Under the pieces are notes generated by a model. The model saw only the letters and a list, made by a program, of their open reading frames with translations. It had not been told where the DNA came from and ran no database searches. From Streptomyces sp. CB01635 (GTDB lineage Bacteria; Actinomycetota; Actinomycetes; Streptomycetales; Streptomycetaceae): a DNA stretch of 64,000 nt. The DNA lies in contig NZ_NNBL01000003.1 in the NCBI RefSeq assembly GCF_002803065.1, forward strand, positions 703,461 through 767,460. Direction: 5' to 3'. Each line of letters opens with the position of its first letter. Within the stretch, counting starts at the first letter, position 1. Of this stretch, positions 27,309 to 35,645 are shown piece after piece. The position numbers and the translations under genes were made by a program.

Positions 27309-27399
27309 GGGGGTGACCTCCTCTGCGCGGTGCTTCGACCTTGCCGCGCCACGTCGCGCCGCGCAACGCGGACGGACCGTGTACCCGGTGGCGCGGCAG

Positions 27400-27864
27400 T
27401 CAGACGTGCTCGGCGAGCCGGTCGAGGAAGACGGTCTGCGCCTGCACCACGAGGGGACGCGCCGCGTCGAGCCCGAGCCAGGCCGCGCGGTCCAGCTCGG
27501 GGAACTCGGCCATGCGCCCCGAGCCCTTCGGCCACTCCATCGTGAACGTGCCGGGCACGAAGCCGTCCAGGTCGAGGTCGCCCTCCACGGCCCACACGGT
27601 GACGTGCTTGCCGCCGGACTGCACGGTGTCGCCGAGCGGCACCGGCGTGCCGTCCGGCGGGGCAAGGCCCAGTTCCTCCTGGAACTCCCTGCGCGCCGCC
27701 GCCCACGGCTCCTCGTCGTCCTCGTACTCGCCCTTCGGCACGGTCCACGCCCCGGCGTCGCGCCGCTCCCAGAACGGGCCGCCCATGTGTCCGAGCAGCA
27801 CCTCGGTGCCGGCGGCCGTGCGCCGGAACAGCAGCAGGCCCGCGCTCTGCTTCTTGTACGCCAT
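27400..27864 (-). CDS. NUDIX hydrolase
   Basis: This 154-residue protein contains a complete Nudix box, GEYEDDEEPWAAARREFQEELG (near residues 45-66), of the GX5EX7REUXEEXGU form, preceded by WTVPKG. Its N-terminus MAYKKQSAGLLLFRR is typical of actinobacterial family members. It hydrolyses a nucleoside diphosphate linked to another group; the substrate is not predictable. The gene lies 91 bases upstream of the aldehyde dehydrogenase on the same strand. Confidence 0.88.
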   Translation of the reverse strand: MAYKKQSAGLLLFRRTAAGTEVLLGHMGGPFWERRDAGAWTVPKGEYEDDEEPWAAARREFQEELGLAPPDGTPVPLGDTVQSGGKHVTVWAVEGDLDLDGFVPGTFTMEWPKGSGRMAEFPELDRAAWLGLDAARPLVVQAQTVFLDRLAEHV

Positions 27865-27920
27865 GGCACCAGTGTCGGCGTGCTACATGTGAACGGCGCC
27901 TGGAATCGGGCGGGCGATCC

Positions 27921-28013
27921 ACGGTGCCTCCAGAAGACCGTTTCGCCGTGCACGACGCGGGCGTCGCGTCCGCGATGGTCGACACCAGCCGGCAGGTGGG
28001 CGGTTCGTCCTGA
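27921..28013 (+). pseudogene. Fragment of a DHA2-type MFS drug exporter
   Basis: In the 328-base space between the NUDIX and antiporter genes, the + strand frame ending at TGA 28011-28013 encodes DAGVASAMVDTSRQVGGSS. This closely follows the conserved GVASAMVNTSQQVGGS helix of DHA2 exporters, but it is truncated on both sides, with no start and no further helices. It is best read as a decayed remnant. The rest of the interval shows nothing else. Confidence 0.5.
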
Positions 28014-28192
28014 GGACCGAGCGGGAGTGAGTCCTGTTGCCAGAACCCATGCGCAGTCGTGTGCCCCGGACGGTTTTGGGCACATTGGTCCCCGCCTTCG
28101 CTCCGCACCCGGGCGGCACGGATCGTGTCCGTGGTCCGGGCACCCGTACCGGGCGGCGACCTGGATGGTCTACGCCCGGTCGGGTGACCGGG

Positions 28193-29485
28193 TCAGGGCG
28201 AGGAGTTCGAGGCCCGCCCGGACGTGCCGTGCGCCTCCGCCTCGGGGCCGACCGGATCCTGCGGGTCCCGCTGCGCGGGCACGATGCTCGCGCCCGCGGT
28301 GACCGCCGCGGCCGGTGCGTCGCCGCGCTGCCGCCACCGCGACACGCGCGCGGCGACGGGCTCGGTGAAGCGCGCCGTCAGCGGTCCGACGATGACGAGG
28401 ATCAGGACGTACGCGGTCGCCAGCGGACCGAGCCTGGGCTCGATCCCGGCTGTGACCGCCAGGCCCGCGATGACGATGGAGAACTCGCCGCGCGCCACGA
28501 GAGCGCCGCCGGCACGCCAGCGGCCCTTGACGGAGATCTTCGCCCGCCGCGCCGCCCAGTAGCCAGTCGCGATCTTCGTGCAGGCCGTGACGACCGCGAG
28601 AGCGAGCGCCGGAAGCAGGACCGGCGGAATGCTCGCGGGGTCGGTGTGCAGGCCGAAGAAGACGAAGAACACGGCGGCGAACAGGTCGCGCAGCGGCAGC
28701 AGCAGCGAGTGGGCGCCCTCGGCGACCTCACCGGACAGGGCGATGCCGACGAGGAACGCGCCGACCGCCGCCGACACCTGGAGCTGCTGCGCGATCCCCG
28801 CGACCAGGATCGTCAGGCCGAGCACCACCAGGAGCAGCTTCTCCGGGTCGTCGCTGGAGACGAACCGGGAGATGAGACGGCCGTACCGCACGGCGAGGAA
28901 CAGGACGAGGCCGGCGGCCCCGAGCGCGATGGCCAGGGTGACACCGCCCGCCGCCCAGCCGACACCGGCGAGCAGCGCCGTGATGATCGGCAGATAGACC
29001 GCCATCGCCAGGTCCTCGAGGACCAGGATGCTGAGGATCACCGGGGTCTCCCGGTTGCCGACCCGGCCGAGGTCGCCGAGCACCTTGGCGATCACACCCG
29101 ATGACGAGATCCACGTGACACCGGCGAGGACGACGGCCGCCACCGGGCCCCATCCCATCAGCAGCGCGGCCGCGGCGCCCGGCAGCGCGTTGAACGCGCA
29201 GTCGACCAGGCCCGCCGGGTACTGCGTCTTGAGGTTGCTGACGAGATCGCTGGCCGTGTACTCCAGGCCCAGCATCAGCAGCAGCAGGATGACGCCGATC
29301 TCGGCGCCGATCGCCACGAACTCCTCGCTCGCGCCGAGCGGGAGCAGCCCGCCCTCGCCGAACGCGAGGCCCGCGAGGAGGTAGAGGGGGATGGGTGAGA
29401 ACCGGAACCGCCCGGCGAATCTGCCCAGGAGGCCGAGCGCGAGGATGATCGCCCCGAACTCGATGAGGAACACCGCGGAGTGCAT
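28193..29485 (-). CDS. Cation:proton antiporter, CPA2 family (KhtU/KefB-like)
   Basis: This 430-residue protein has about 12 membrane helices and no cytoplasmic TrkA-N domain. The N-terminal helices contain FAGRFRFSPIPLYLLAGLAFGEGGLLPL and IGVILLLLMLGLEYTASDL, and LVLEDLAMAVYLP near 175 carries the acidic residue expected in the ion path. It exchanges K+ or a similar cation for H+. The partner gene four bases upstream encodes a soluble TrkA-C protein, so the two form a KhtTU-like unit in which the small protein gates the antiporter. Confidence 0.87.
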   Translation of the reverse strand: MHSAVFLIEFGAIILALGLLGRFAGRFRFSPIPLYLLAGLAFGEGGLLPLGASEEFVAIGAEIGVILLLLMLGLEYTASDLVSNLKTQYPAGLVDCAFNALPGAAAALLMGWGPVAAVVLAGVTWISSSGVIAKVLGDLGRVGNRETPVILSILVLEDLAMAVYLPIITALLAGVGWAAGGVTLAIALGAAGLVLFLAVRYGRLISRFVSSDDPEKLLLVVLGLTILVAGIAQQLQVSAAVGAFLVGIALSGEVAEGAHSLLLPLRDLFAAVFFVFFGLHTDPASIPPVLLPALALAVVTACTKIATGYWAARRAKISVKGRWRAGGALVARGEFSIVIAGLAVTAGIEPRLGPLATAYVLILVIVGPLTARFTEPVAARVSRWRQRGDAPAAAVTAGASIVPAQRDPQDPVGPEAEAHGTSGRASNSSP

Positions 29486-29489
29486 CCGA

Positions 29490-29975
29490 TCACTCCCTTC
29501 CGAGTATCGTCGCCGCCGCTTCCACGCCCTCGCGGGTGCCGATGACGATCACGGTGTCCCCGCCGGCGAGCCGGAAGTCGGGGGTGGGCGACGGGATCGC
29601 CTCGGCGCGCCGCAGTACGGCCACGATCGAGGCGCCGGTCTCTGTGCGCAGCTGGGTCTCGCCGAGCAGGCGTCCGTTCCAGTGCGAGGTCGCGCCGATC
29701 TCGATGCGCTCGGCGACGAGGCCCAGATCGGTGGTGTGCAGCAGGTTCGGGCTGTGGTGGGACGGCATCAGCGCGTCGATCAGCGCGGCCGCCTCACCGG
29801 ACGTCAGCTTCAGCGACAGGTCGCAGGCGTCCGGGTCGTCGGTCCGGTAGGCGCTCAGGGTGCGCCCGCCGTCCCGGTGCGCGACCACCGACACCTGGCG
29901 TTGGTCGCGAGTGGTCAGGTCGTACCGGAAGCCGATCCCCGGCAGTGGCGTGCGGCTCAGACGTGAAGCGGGCAC
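29490..29975 (-). CDS. Cation:proton antiporter regulatory subunit (KhtT-like, TrkA-C domain)
   Basis: This 161-residue soluble protein has an N-terminal part with SRTPLPGIGFRYDLTTRDQRQVSVVAHRDGG and a C-terminal TrkA-C/RCK domain (about residues 75-160) ending in FRLAGGDTVIVIGTREGVEAA. In Bacillus, KhtT binds cyclic di-AMP and pH cues to control KhtU; a similar role is expected here from family knowledge. The GTG at 29975 has GGGGAG a few bases upstream and gives the usual N-terminus; a frame reaching 30038 is less likely. It is the first gene of the pair. Confidence 0.86.
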   Translation of the reverse strand: MPASRLSRTPLPGIGFRYDLTTRDQRQVSVVAHRDGGRTLSAYRTDDPDACDLSLKLTSGEAAALIDALMPSHHSPNLLHTTDLGLVAERIEIGATSHWNGRLLGETQLRTETGASIVAVLRRAEAIPSPTPDFRLAGGDTVIVIGTREGVEAAATILGRE

Positions 29976-30082
29976 AGCTCTCCCCTTGTCCGTGCTTGTC
30001 CTGGGTGATGCATGGCGCCTGCAGGTACCGGGCGCCACGTGTCACCCTATCGGCCCCAATATTTGGCAAAGAAACGGTCTTG

Positions 30083-31624
30083 CTACGGGGCTGGGTGCGC
30101 GGCGAGCACCGTCTCGACCGTGTCCGCGTCCTCGGCTGTCTTGTCCTCGCGGTACCGCACCACGCGCGCGAAGCGCAGCGTGACGCCGGCCGGGTAGCGG
30201 GTGGACTTCTGCAGACCGTCGTAGGCGATCTCCACGACCAACTCGGGCCGCACCGTGACGACATGTCCGTCGTCGCTCGTGGCCAGCTCCCGCAGCCGCT
30301 CCGTCTGCCAGGCGAGCAGCGCGTCCGTGAGCCCCTTGAACGTCTTGCCCAGCATCGCGAAGGAGCCGTCCGGCCTGCGCGCACCGAGGTGCAGATTCGA
30401 CAGCTTGCCCGTCCGCCGGCCGTGCCCCCACTCCGCCGCGAGCACCACCAGGTCCAGCGTGTGTACGGGCTTCACCTTCAGCCAGGACGCGCCGCGCCGC
30501 CCCGCGCTGTACGGGGCGTCGAGCCCCTTCACGACGACGCCCTCATGACCGCGGCGCAGGGTGTCGGCGAAGAACGCGTCGGCCGCCGCACGGGCCGCCG
30601 CGTCCTCCCCGTCCGGAACGACGACGTGGCGCACCCGCATCACCTTCGGTACCAGCCGCGCCAGGCGCGCGTGGCGCTCGGCGAACGGCAGATCGAGCAG
30701 CTCGTCCCCGCCCGCGTACAAGACGTCGAAGAACACCGGCACCACGGGTACGGACCCGGCGGCCGTCACCACGTCCACCCGCGAACCGACACGGCTCGCG
30801 ATCTCCTGGAACGGGCGAGGCCGGCCGTCCCCGTCGAGCGCGATGACCTCCCCGTCGAGGATGAAGCGGTCCCCGTCGAGCCCGGCGGCCACGGCCGTGA
30901 CCTCGGGCAGCCGGTCGGTGATGTCGTCGAGCGTGCGCGTGTAGACGCGTACGACGTCGCCGTCGCGGTGGACCTGTACGCGGATGCCGTCCAGCTTCTC
31001 CTCCACCGCGCACGCCCCGAGCTTGTCCACGGCCTCCCCGACCGAGGGCGCGCTGTGCGCCAGCATCGGGAACACCGGGCGGCCGACGGTCAGTTGGAAC
31101 TCGCCCAGCGCGTCCGGGCCCTCGGCCAGCAGGGCCTGCGCCACCACCTGGAGCGACCCGGTCAGCATCACCGCGCGCCGCACCTCCTCCGGCGGCGCGC
31201 CGGTCGCCTGCGCCAGCCCCTCCAGAGCCACCGCGTCGAGCGCTCCCTGCCGCACCTCGCCGGTGAGCAGACCGAACAGGAACCGCTGCTCGTCCCCTGT
31301 CGCGGCGCCCATCAACTCCCCGACGAGACGGGTCCGTTCGGCCTGCGACCCGGCGCCTGCCACATCGCCGAGGGCGGTCAGCGCGGCGTCGACGTCCTGG
31401 ACCGTCAGCCGGGGCTGCGCGGCCGGCGCCACCGGTTCGCGCAGCACCCGCCACCCGATGCCGAGACGCCCCTGCGGGAGACGCCCCGCCAGGTAAGGGA
31501 TCACGATCGGTACGTCGTCCGGCTCCGCCGCCCGGAAGAGCTCGGCGAGCAGCGCGATCTTCCGCGACCGCGCCCTGGTGGCCGCGACCTCCTGGGACAC
31601 CTGTGCGAGCCGGGAGAACAGCAT
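30083..31624 (-). CDS. ATP-dependent DNA ligase
   Basis: This 513-residue ligase has an N-terminal DNA-binding region (about 1-190), then the adenylation domain with the lysine motif EEKLDGIRVQVHRDG near residues 209-223, ILDGEVIA, FFDVLYAGG, EGVVVKGLDAPY and SWLKVKP. A C-terminal OB fold contains VEIAYDGLQKSTRYPAGVTLRFARVVRYREDK. It seals nicks using ATP, with a role in repair in addition to the NAD-dependent replicative ligase. It lacks LigD polymerase or nuclease domains. The ATG at 31624 gives the family N-terminus MLFSRLAQVS. Confidence 0.93.
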   Translation of the reverse strand: MLFSRLAQVSQEVAATRARSRKIALLAELFRAAEPDDVPIVIPYLAGRLPQGRLGIGWRVLREPVAPAAQPRLTVQDVDAALTALGDVAGAGSQAERTRLVGELMGAATGDEQRFLFGLLTGEVRQGALDAVALEGLAQATGAPPEEVRRAVMLTGSLQVVAQALLAEGPDALGEFQLTVGRPVFPMLAHSAPSVGEAVDKLGACAVEEKLDGIRVQVHRDGDVVRVYTRTLDDITDRLPEVTAVAAGLDGDRFILDGEVIALDGDGRPRPFQEIASRVGSRVDVVTAAGSVPVVPVFFDVLYAGGDELLDLPFAERHARLARLVPKVMRVRHVVVPDGEDAAARAAADAFFADTLRRGHEGVVVKGLDAPYSAGRRGASWLKVKPVHTLDLVVLAAEWGHGRRTGKLSNLHLGARRPDGSFAMLGKTFKGLTDALLAWQTERLRELATSDDGHVVTVRPELVVEIAYDGLQKSTRYPAGVTLRFARVVRYREDKTAEDADTVETVLAAHPAP

Positions 31625-31784
31625 GCAGCCATCGTGCACCGGGTCGCGGTGCGGCGCACGAGGGTACGGGCTCCCGCCGATAAGCCGCACCCATCAAGGG
31701 ATTCCCGAAAGGGACTCGCCCTCCGTGTCCATTCTCCCTTCATCGGATGTCCGTTCCGCGATGCGAGACCGGCACCGAGATTTC

Positions 31785-31814
31785 TTGACTGGCGCGACGC
31801 GCCCCTGGTTGGAT
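31785..31814 (+). promoter_or_regulatory. Probable sigma-HrdB-type promoter of the leader peptide/ssu unit
   Basis: TTGACT (31785-31790) and TTGGAT (31809-31814) are separated by 18 bases, close to the Streptomyces housekeeping consensus. Transcription would start about seven bases later, at or next to the ATG at 31822, so the first message codon is the leader peptide start. Confidence 0.55.
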
Positions 31815-31821
31815 CGGTGGC

Positions 31822-31905
31822 ATGAACACGAGACTGGACCTCACGCGGCGACGCCATGTCGACCTCGCACGCGTCTCCAGCTCCTTCTGTTGCCGCGCCC
31901 TCTGA
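31822..31905 (+). CDS. Cysteine-rich leader peptide (probable attenuator) upstream of ssuE-ssuD
   Basis: This 27-codon gene is too small for routine gene calling. It contains LTRRRHVDLARVSSSF, then two adjacent cysteines (CCRAL) and TGA. The LTRRRHVDL...CC pattern is that of the putative leader peptides found before sulfur-assimilation genes in streptomycetes, comparable in idea to the leaderless polycysteine attenuators of mycobacteria. A promoter places the transcript start at or just before its ATG, and there is no ribosome site, so it is probably leaderless. Slow decoding of the Cys-Cys pair when cysteine is scarce would change folding of the 227-base segment before ssuE. Regulation is inferred; the reading frame is seen directly. 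Confidence 0.75.
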   Translation: MNTRLDLTRRRHVDLARVSSSFCCRAL

Positions 31906-31930
31906 CGAGCCACACACGCCCCGGCGACCT

Positions 31931-31949
31931 GGCCGCCTCCGCGGCGGCC
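31931..31949 (+). promoter_or_regulatory. Hairpin after the leader peptide, candidate attenuator element
   Basis: GGCCGCC (31931-31937) pairs perfectly with GGCGGCC (31943-31949) around a 5-base loop, 25 bases after the leader-peptide stop and well before ssuE. It could be the structure controlled by ribosome position on the Cys codons. The flanks are GC-rich, so competing folds are possible. Confidence 0.4.
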
Positions 31950-32132
31950 GCCGTCGTCGGACCTCCACCGTGCCGATCGATTTCCGCACGGCTTCCCACC
32001 GCACCGCACTGAACCGCACCGCGTATTCGGCATGCGCGAATTCCTGAATTTCGGCACTGCTGCGTTTTTGCGTTCGCGCCTTTCGCATTGCCCGCATTCC
32101 ACGTGCCGAATTCCAGTCCGAAGGGTCCCGTC

Positions 32133-32693
32133 ATGGCCACCGTCCTCTCCATTTCCGGAAGTCCCTCCGCCACCTCCCGCACGGCGCGACTCCTGCGCCA
32201 CCTCGACGCGCGGCTCGAAGCGCAGGGCCACGACGTCATAGCGCTCGACGTCCGCACCCTGCCCGCCGAGGCGCTCCTCGGCGCGGACTTCGCCCACCCG
32301 GCCATCGTCGAGGCGACCGAGCTCCTCGCCCGCGCCGACGGGGTCGTCGTCGCGACGCCCGTCTACAAGGCCGCGTACTCCGGGCTCCTCAAGGCGCTCC
32401 TCGACCTGCTGCCGCAGTACGGACTCGACGGCAAGACCGTGCTGCCGCTCGCCACCGGAGGCACCACCGCGCATGTCCTCGCCCTCGACTACGCGCTGCG
32501 GCCCGTCCTCAACTCCATGGGTGCCGACCACATCGTCCAGGGGTGGTTCACCCTCGACAAGGACATCACCGTCGCCCCGGACGGCACGGTCGGTGTCGCG
32601 CCGGGGTCGGCCGAGGCGCTCAGCCGCGTCGTCGACCAGTTCTCCGGCGCGCTCACGCGTACCGCGAGGCCCCTGCTCGCCGCGGCGAGCTGA
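32133..32693 (+). CDS. ssuE: NADPH-dependent FMN reductase (SsuE-type)
   Basis: This 186-residue flavodoxin-fold reductase begins VLSISGSPSATSRTARLL, the phosphate-binding loop for FMN, and has VVATPVYKAAYSGLLKALLDLLPQ near residues 70-94 and LPLATGGTTAH near 107. It reduces FMN with NAD(P)H to supply FMNH2 to the monooxygenase encoded next. AAGGG lies upstream of the ATG at 32133. The gene follows the cysteine leader peptide and should be expressed under sulfur limitation. Confidence 0.9.
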   Translation: MATVLSISGSPSATSRTARLLRHLDARLEAQGHDVIALDVRTLPAEALLGADFAHPAIVEATELLARADGVVVATPVYKAAYSGLLKALLDLLPQYGLDGKTVLPLATGGTTAHVLALDYALRPVLNSMGADHIVQGWFTLDKDITVAPDGTVGVAPGSAEALSRVVDQFSGALTRTARPLLAAAS

Positions 32694-32761
32694 CCGTCAA
32701 CTCCTGCCCAGTCGAGGCCTGTTGACAGCCCGTTGTAGTCCCTTGCGATCGGAGCCCGCCC

Positions 32762-33907
32762 GTGTCCCTCACCTTCCACTGGTTCCTGCCGACCAACGGC
32801 GACAGCCGCCACGTCGTCGGCGGTGGTCACGGCACACCCGTGACCGCGGCGGGCGGTGACCGGCCCCCGTCCATCGGCTATCTCACGCAGATCGCCCGCG
32901 CCGCCGAGGACCTCGGCTTCGTCGGCGCGCTGACCCCCACCGGCGCCTGGTGCGAGGACGCCTGGCTGACCACCGCCATGCTCAGCCAGCAGACCGAGCG
33001 CCTGAAGTTCCTCGTCGCGTTCCGGCCCGGCTTCGTCTCGCCCACGCTCGCCGCGCAGATGGCGTCCACGTACCAGCGCCAGACCGGCGGCAGGCTTCTG
33101 CTGAACGTCGTGACGGGCGGCGAGAGCCGGGAACAGCGCGCCTACGGCGACTTCCTCGACAAGGAATCCCGGTACGCGCGCACCGGTGAATTCCTGGAGA
33201 TCGTCCGGGGGCTGTGGGCCGGCGACACCGTCGATCTCGCGGGCGAACACCTCCAGGTGCAGGACGCCCGGCTCGCCCGGCTGCCCGACCCCGTTCCCGA
33301 GGTGTACTTCGGTGGCTCCTCGCCTGTCGCGGGGGAGATCGCGGCGCGGCACAGCGATGTCTACCTCACCTGGGGCGAGCCGCCCGCCCAGGTCGCCGAG
33401 AAGATCGCCTGGATCCGCGGCCTCGCCGAGAAGGAGGGCCGCACCGTCCGCTTCGGGATCCGGCTGCACGTCATCACGCGCGACACCGCCGAACAGGCCT
33501 GGGCGGAGGCCGACCGGCTCCTCCAGGGCTTCGACCCGGCCACCGTCAGGTCCGTCCAGGAGGGGCTGGCGCGCAGCGAGTCCGAGGGCCAGCAGCGCAT
33601 GCTCGCCCTGCACGGCGGAAGCTCCAACAGCCTGGAGATCCACCCGAACCTATGGGCCGGCATCGGCCTCGTGCGCGGCGGCGCCGGTACCGCGCTGGTC
33701 GGCAGCCATGACGAGGTCGCCGACCGCGTCGAGGAGTACCACCGCCTCGGCATCGACGAGTTCGTGCTCTCCGGATACCCGCACCTGGAGGAGGCGTACT
33801 GGTTCGGGGAGGGCGTCCTGCCACGGCTGCAAGCCCGCGGGCTATGGGCACACCCGCACCGGGGTGCGGCAGCGCTGACGGCGCCCCAGGTCCCGTTCGG
33901 GAGCTGA
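32762..33907 (+). CDS. ssuD: FMNH2-dependent alkanesulfonate monooxygenase
   Basis: This 381-residue protein of the bacterial luciferase-like fold starts with LTFHWFLPTNGDSRHVVGGG and contains AAEDLGFVGALTPTG, FRPGFVSPTLAAQMASTYQRQTGGRLLLNVVTGG and the C-terminal FVLSGYPHLEEAYWFGEGVLP block of SsuD. It splits alkanesulfonates into aldehyde and sulfite using FMNH2 and oxygen. The start is GTG at 32762. A TTGACA at 32722-32727 and TGCGAT at 32744-32749 could add a second promoter just before it. No ABC sulfonate transporter genes follow, so uptake must be encoded elsewhere. Confidence 0.93.
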   Translation: MSLTFHWFLPTNGDSRHVVGGGHGTPVTAAGGDRPPSIGYLTQIARAAEDLGFVGALTPTGAWCEDAWLTTAMLSQQTERLKFLVAFRPGFVSPTLAAQMASTYQRQTGGRLLLNVVTGGESREQRAYGDFLDKESRYARTGEFLEIVRGLWAGDTVDLAGEHLQVQDARLARLPDPVPEVYFGGSSPVAGEIAARHSDVYLTWGEPPAQVAEKIAWIRGLAEKEGRTVRFGIRLHVITRDTAEQAWAEADRLLQGFDPATVRSVQEGLARSESEGQQRMLALHGGSSNSLEIHPNLWAGIGLVRGGAGTALVGSHDEVADRVEEYHRLGIDEFVLSGYPHLEEAYWFGEGVLPRLQARGLWAHPHRGAAALTAPQVPFGS

Positions 33908-33947
33908 GCCGAAGCCGGGCCGCAATGCCCTGCCGCGCGGTGGCGCG

Positions 33948-35480
33948 CTACAGGGCCTTCCCCTGGTCCCGCTTGTGCGGCCCGGGCTCCAACGCCGGTG
34001 CCGCCACGCCCAGATGCGAGCGGCACTGCGGCTTCGGAGCCTCCTCCAGCCGCGGCCGGACCGCCGCCGGACGGATGAACACGACGGCCGTCGCCGACCC
34101 CAGCGCGAACAGCAGGGCGCACCCCATGGCCGCCCGGTGGAACGACGTGTTGACGGAGTCCGGCTGCGTGTACGCGTCCCCGGACAGGCCGACCGCCAGC
34201 GGCAGCGCCGCCACCACGAGGAGCTGCGCGATCCGGGCAGCCGTGTTGTTGACGCCGCTGGCGAGCCCGGCGCGGCCCGGCTCGACCGACGCCAGGACCG
34301 TGGCAGTCAGAGGCGCGACGAACACGCTCATGCCCAGGCCGAGCACCGCCACCGCGGGCAGCACATCGGCCACGTACGACGCACCTGGCTCGATCCGCAG
34401 CATCAGGAGCAGGCCCACCGCCGCGATCAGCGGCCCGGCGACCAGGGGCGGCGTCGGCCCGACACGGCGCGCGAGATCGCCCGCGCGGGGGGAGAGGAGC
34501 AGCATCAGGACCGTGATCGGCAGCGTCGCCGTACCCGCCTGCAGCGCGCTGTAGCCGAGCGCGATCTGGAGCTGTACGGGCAGCAGAAACAGGATGCCGC
34601 CGATCGCCGCGTACAGGCACAGCGTCATCGCGTTGGCCGCGCTGAACAGCCGGGAGCGGAACAGCGAGGGCGGCAGCATCGGCTCAGCGCGATGGTGCTC
34701 CACGACGACGAAGGCGATGCCGGCCGCGACACCGAGTACGGCGGGCAGCGCCGTCGACACGAGGGACGCGCCGCCGGACGACCCGATCAGCGCGTAACTG
34801 ATGCCCACCAGGCACAGGGCGGCGAGCGAGGCGCCCGCCATGTCGAAGCGGGTCCCGGCGACCCCGGCCTCACGGCTCTCCGGCACGTGCCGCACCGCGA
34901 TCAGCAGCACGATCACGGCCAGCGGCACATTGATCAGGAAGATCCACCGCCACCCGGGTCCGTCGATCAGGTACCCGCCGAGGAACGGTCCGAGCGCCCC
35001 CGCCACACCCGTGAGCCCCGACCAGGCGCCCACGGCCCGCGACTGGTCGTCGGGGTGGAACGAGGACCGTACGAGGGCCAGCGACCCGGGGGTGAGGAGC
35101 GCACCGCCCACTCCTTGCAGCGCGCGGGCCGCGATGAGTACACCCTGGTCGGGGGCGAGCCCGCACAGCGCCGACGCGACCGCGAACCAGGCCACGCCGA
35201 GCACGAGAGTGCGCCGCCGCCCGATCCGGTCGCCGAGCGCGCCGCCCCACAGGAGCAGGGCGGACAGCGTCAGCATGTACGCGTTCACGACCCACTGGAG
35301 GCTCGACAGGGAGGCGTCGAGGTCGCGGCCGATGGTCGGCAGGGCGACATTCACCACCGTGCCGTCGAGCATCGCCATCCCGGAGGCCAGGACGACACAG
35401 GCGAGGATCCAGCGACCCCTGGCGGAGGAGAGCCGGATTCCGGGGGTGGACTCGACGGGTTCGGGCGTCATCGCAGCCAT
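33948..35480 (-). CDS. MFS exporter, DHA2 (EmrB/QacA) family
   Basis: This 510-residue protein has about 14 hydrophobic helices. It shows MAMLDGTVVNVALPTIGRDL in helix 1, LQWVVNAYMLTLSALLLWGGALGDRIGRRR (motif A region) and the antiporter motif C region GALGPFLGGYLID. It is expected to export drugs or metabolites in exchange for protons. It converges with ssuD. Starts at 35480 and 35471 are both ATG; longer frames reach 35567 but add residues of no family character. No linked regulator is adjacent, so the substrate is unknown. Confidence 0.87.
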   Translation of the reverse strand: MAAMTPEPVESTPGIRLSSARGRWILACVVLASGMAMLDGTVVNVALPTIGRDLDASLSSLQWVVNAYMLTLSALLLWGGALGDRIGRRRTLVLGVAWFAVASALCGLAPDQGVLIAARALQGVGGALLTPGSLALVRSSFHPDDQSRAVGAWSGLTGVAGALGPFLGGYLIDGPGWRWIFLINVPLAVIVLLIAVRHVPESREAGVAGTRFDMAGASLAALCLVGISYALIGSSGGASLVSTALPAVLGVAAGIAFVVVEHHRAEPMLPPSLFRSRLFSAANAMTLCLYAAIGGILFLLPVQLQIALGYSALQAGTATLPITVLMLLLSPRAGDLARRVGPTPPLVAGPLIAAVGLLLMLRIEPGASYVADVLPAVAVLGLGMSVFVAPLTATVLASVEPGRAGLASGVNNTAARIAQLLVVAALPLAVGLSGDAYTQPDSVNTSFHRAAMGCALLFALGSATAVVFIRPAAVRPRLEEAPKPQCRSHLGVAAPALEPGPHKRDQGKAL

Positions 35481-35645
35481 TGTCGTGGACGCGGGGGAGC
35501 GGCGCGAGACCGCGCCGCGAGCGAGCCGTTCCGCCGCGCCGTCATCACGCCCGACCCGGTCGGCCACGGAGCCTCCGACAGACCCCGCGCCGACTGCTCG
35601 GAGCGGGGCATGACGGAGGCCGGCGAGCGGAGTACCGCGTAACCG

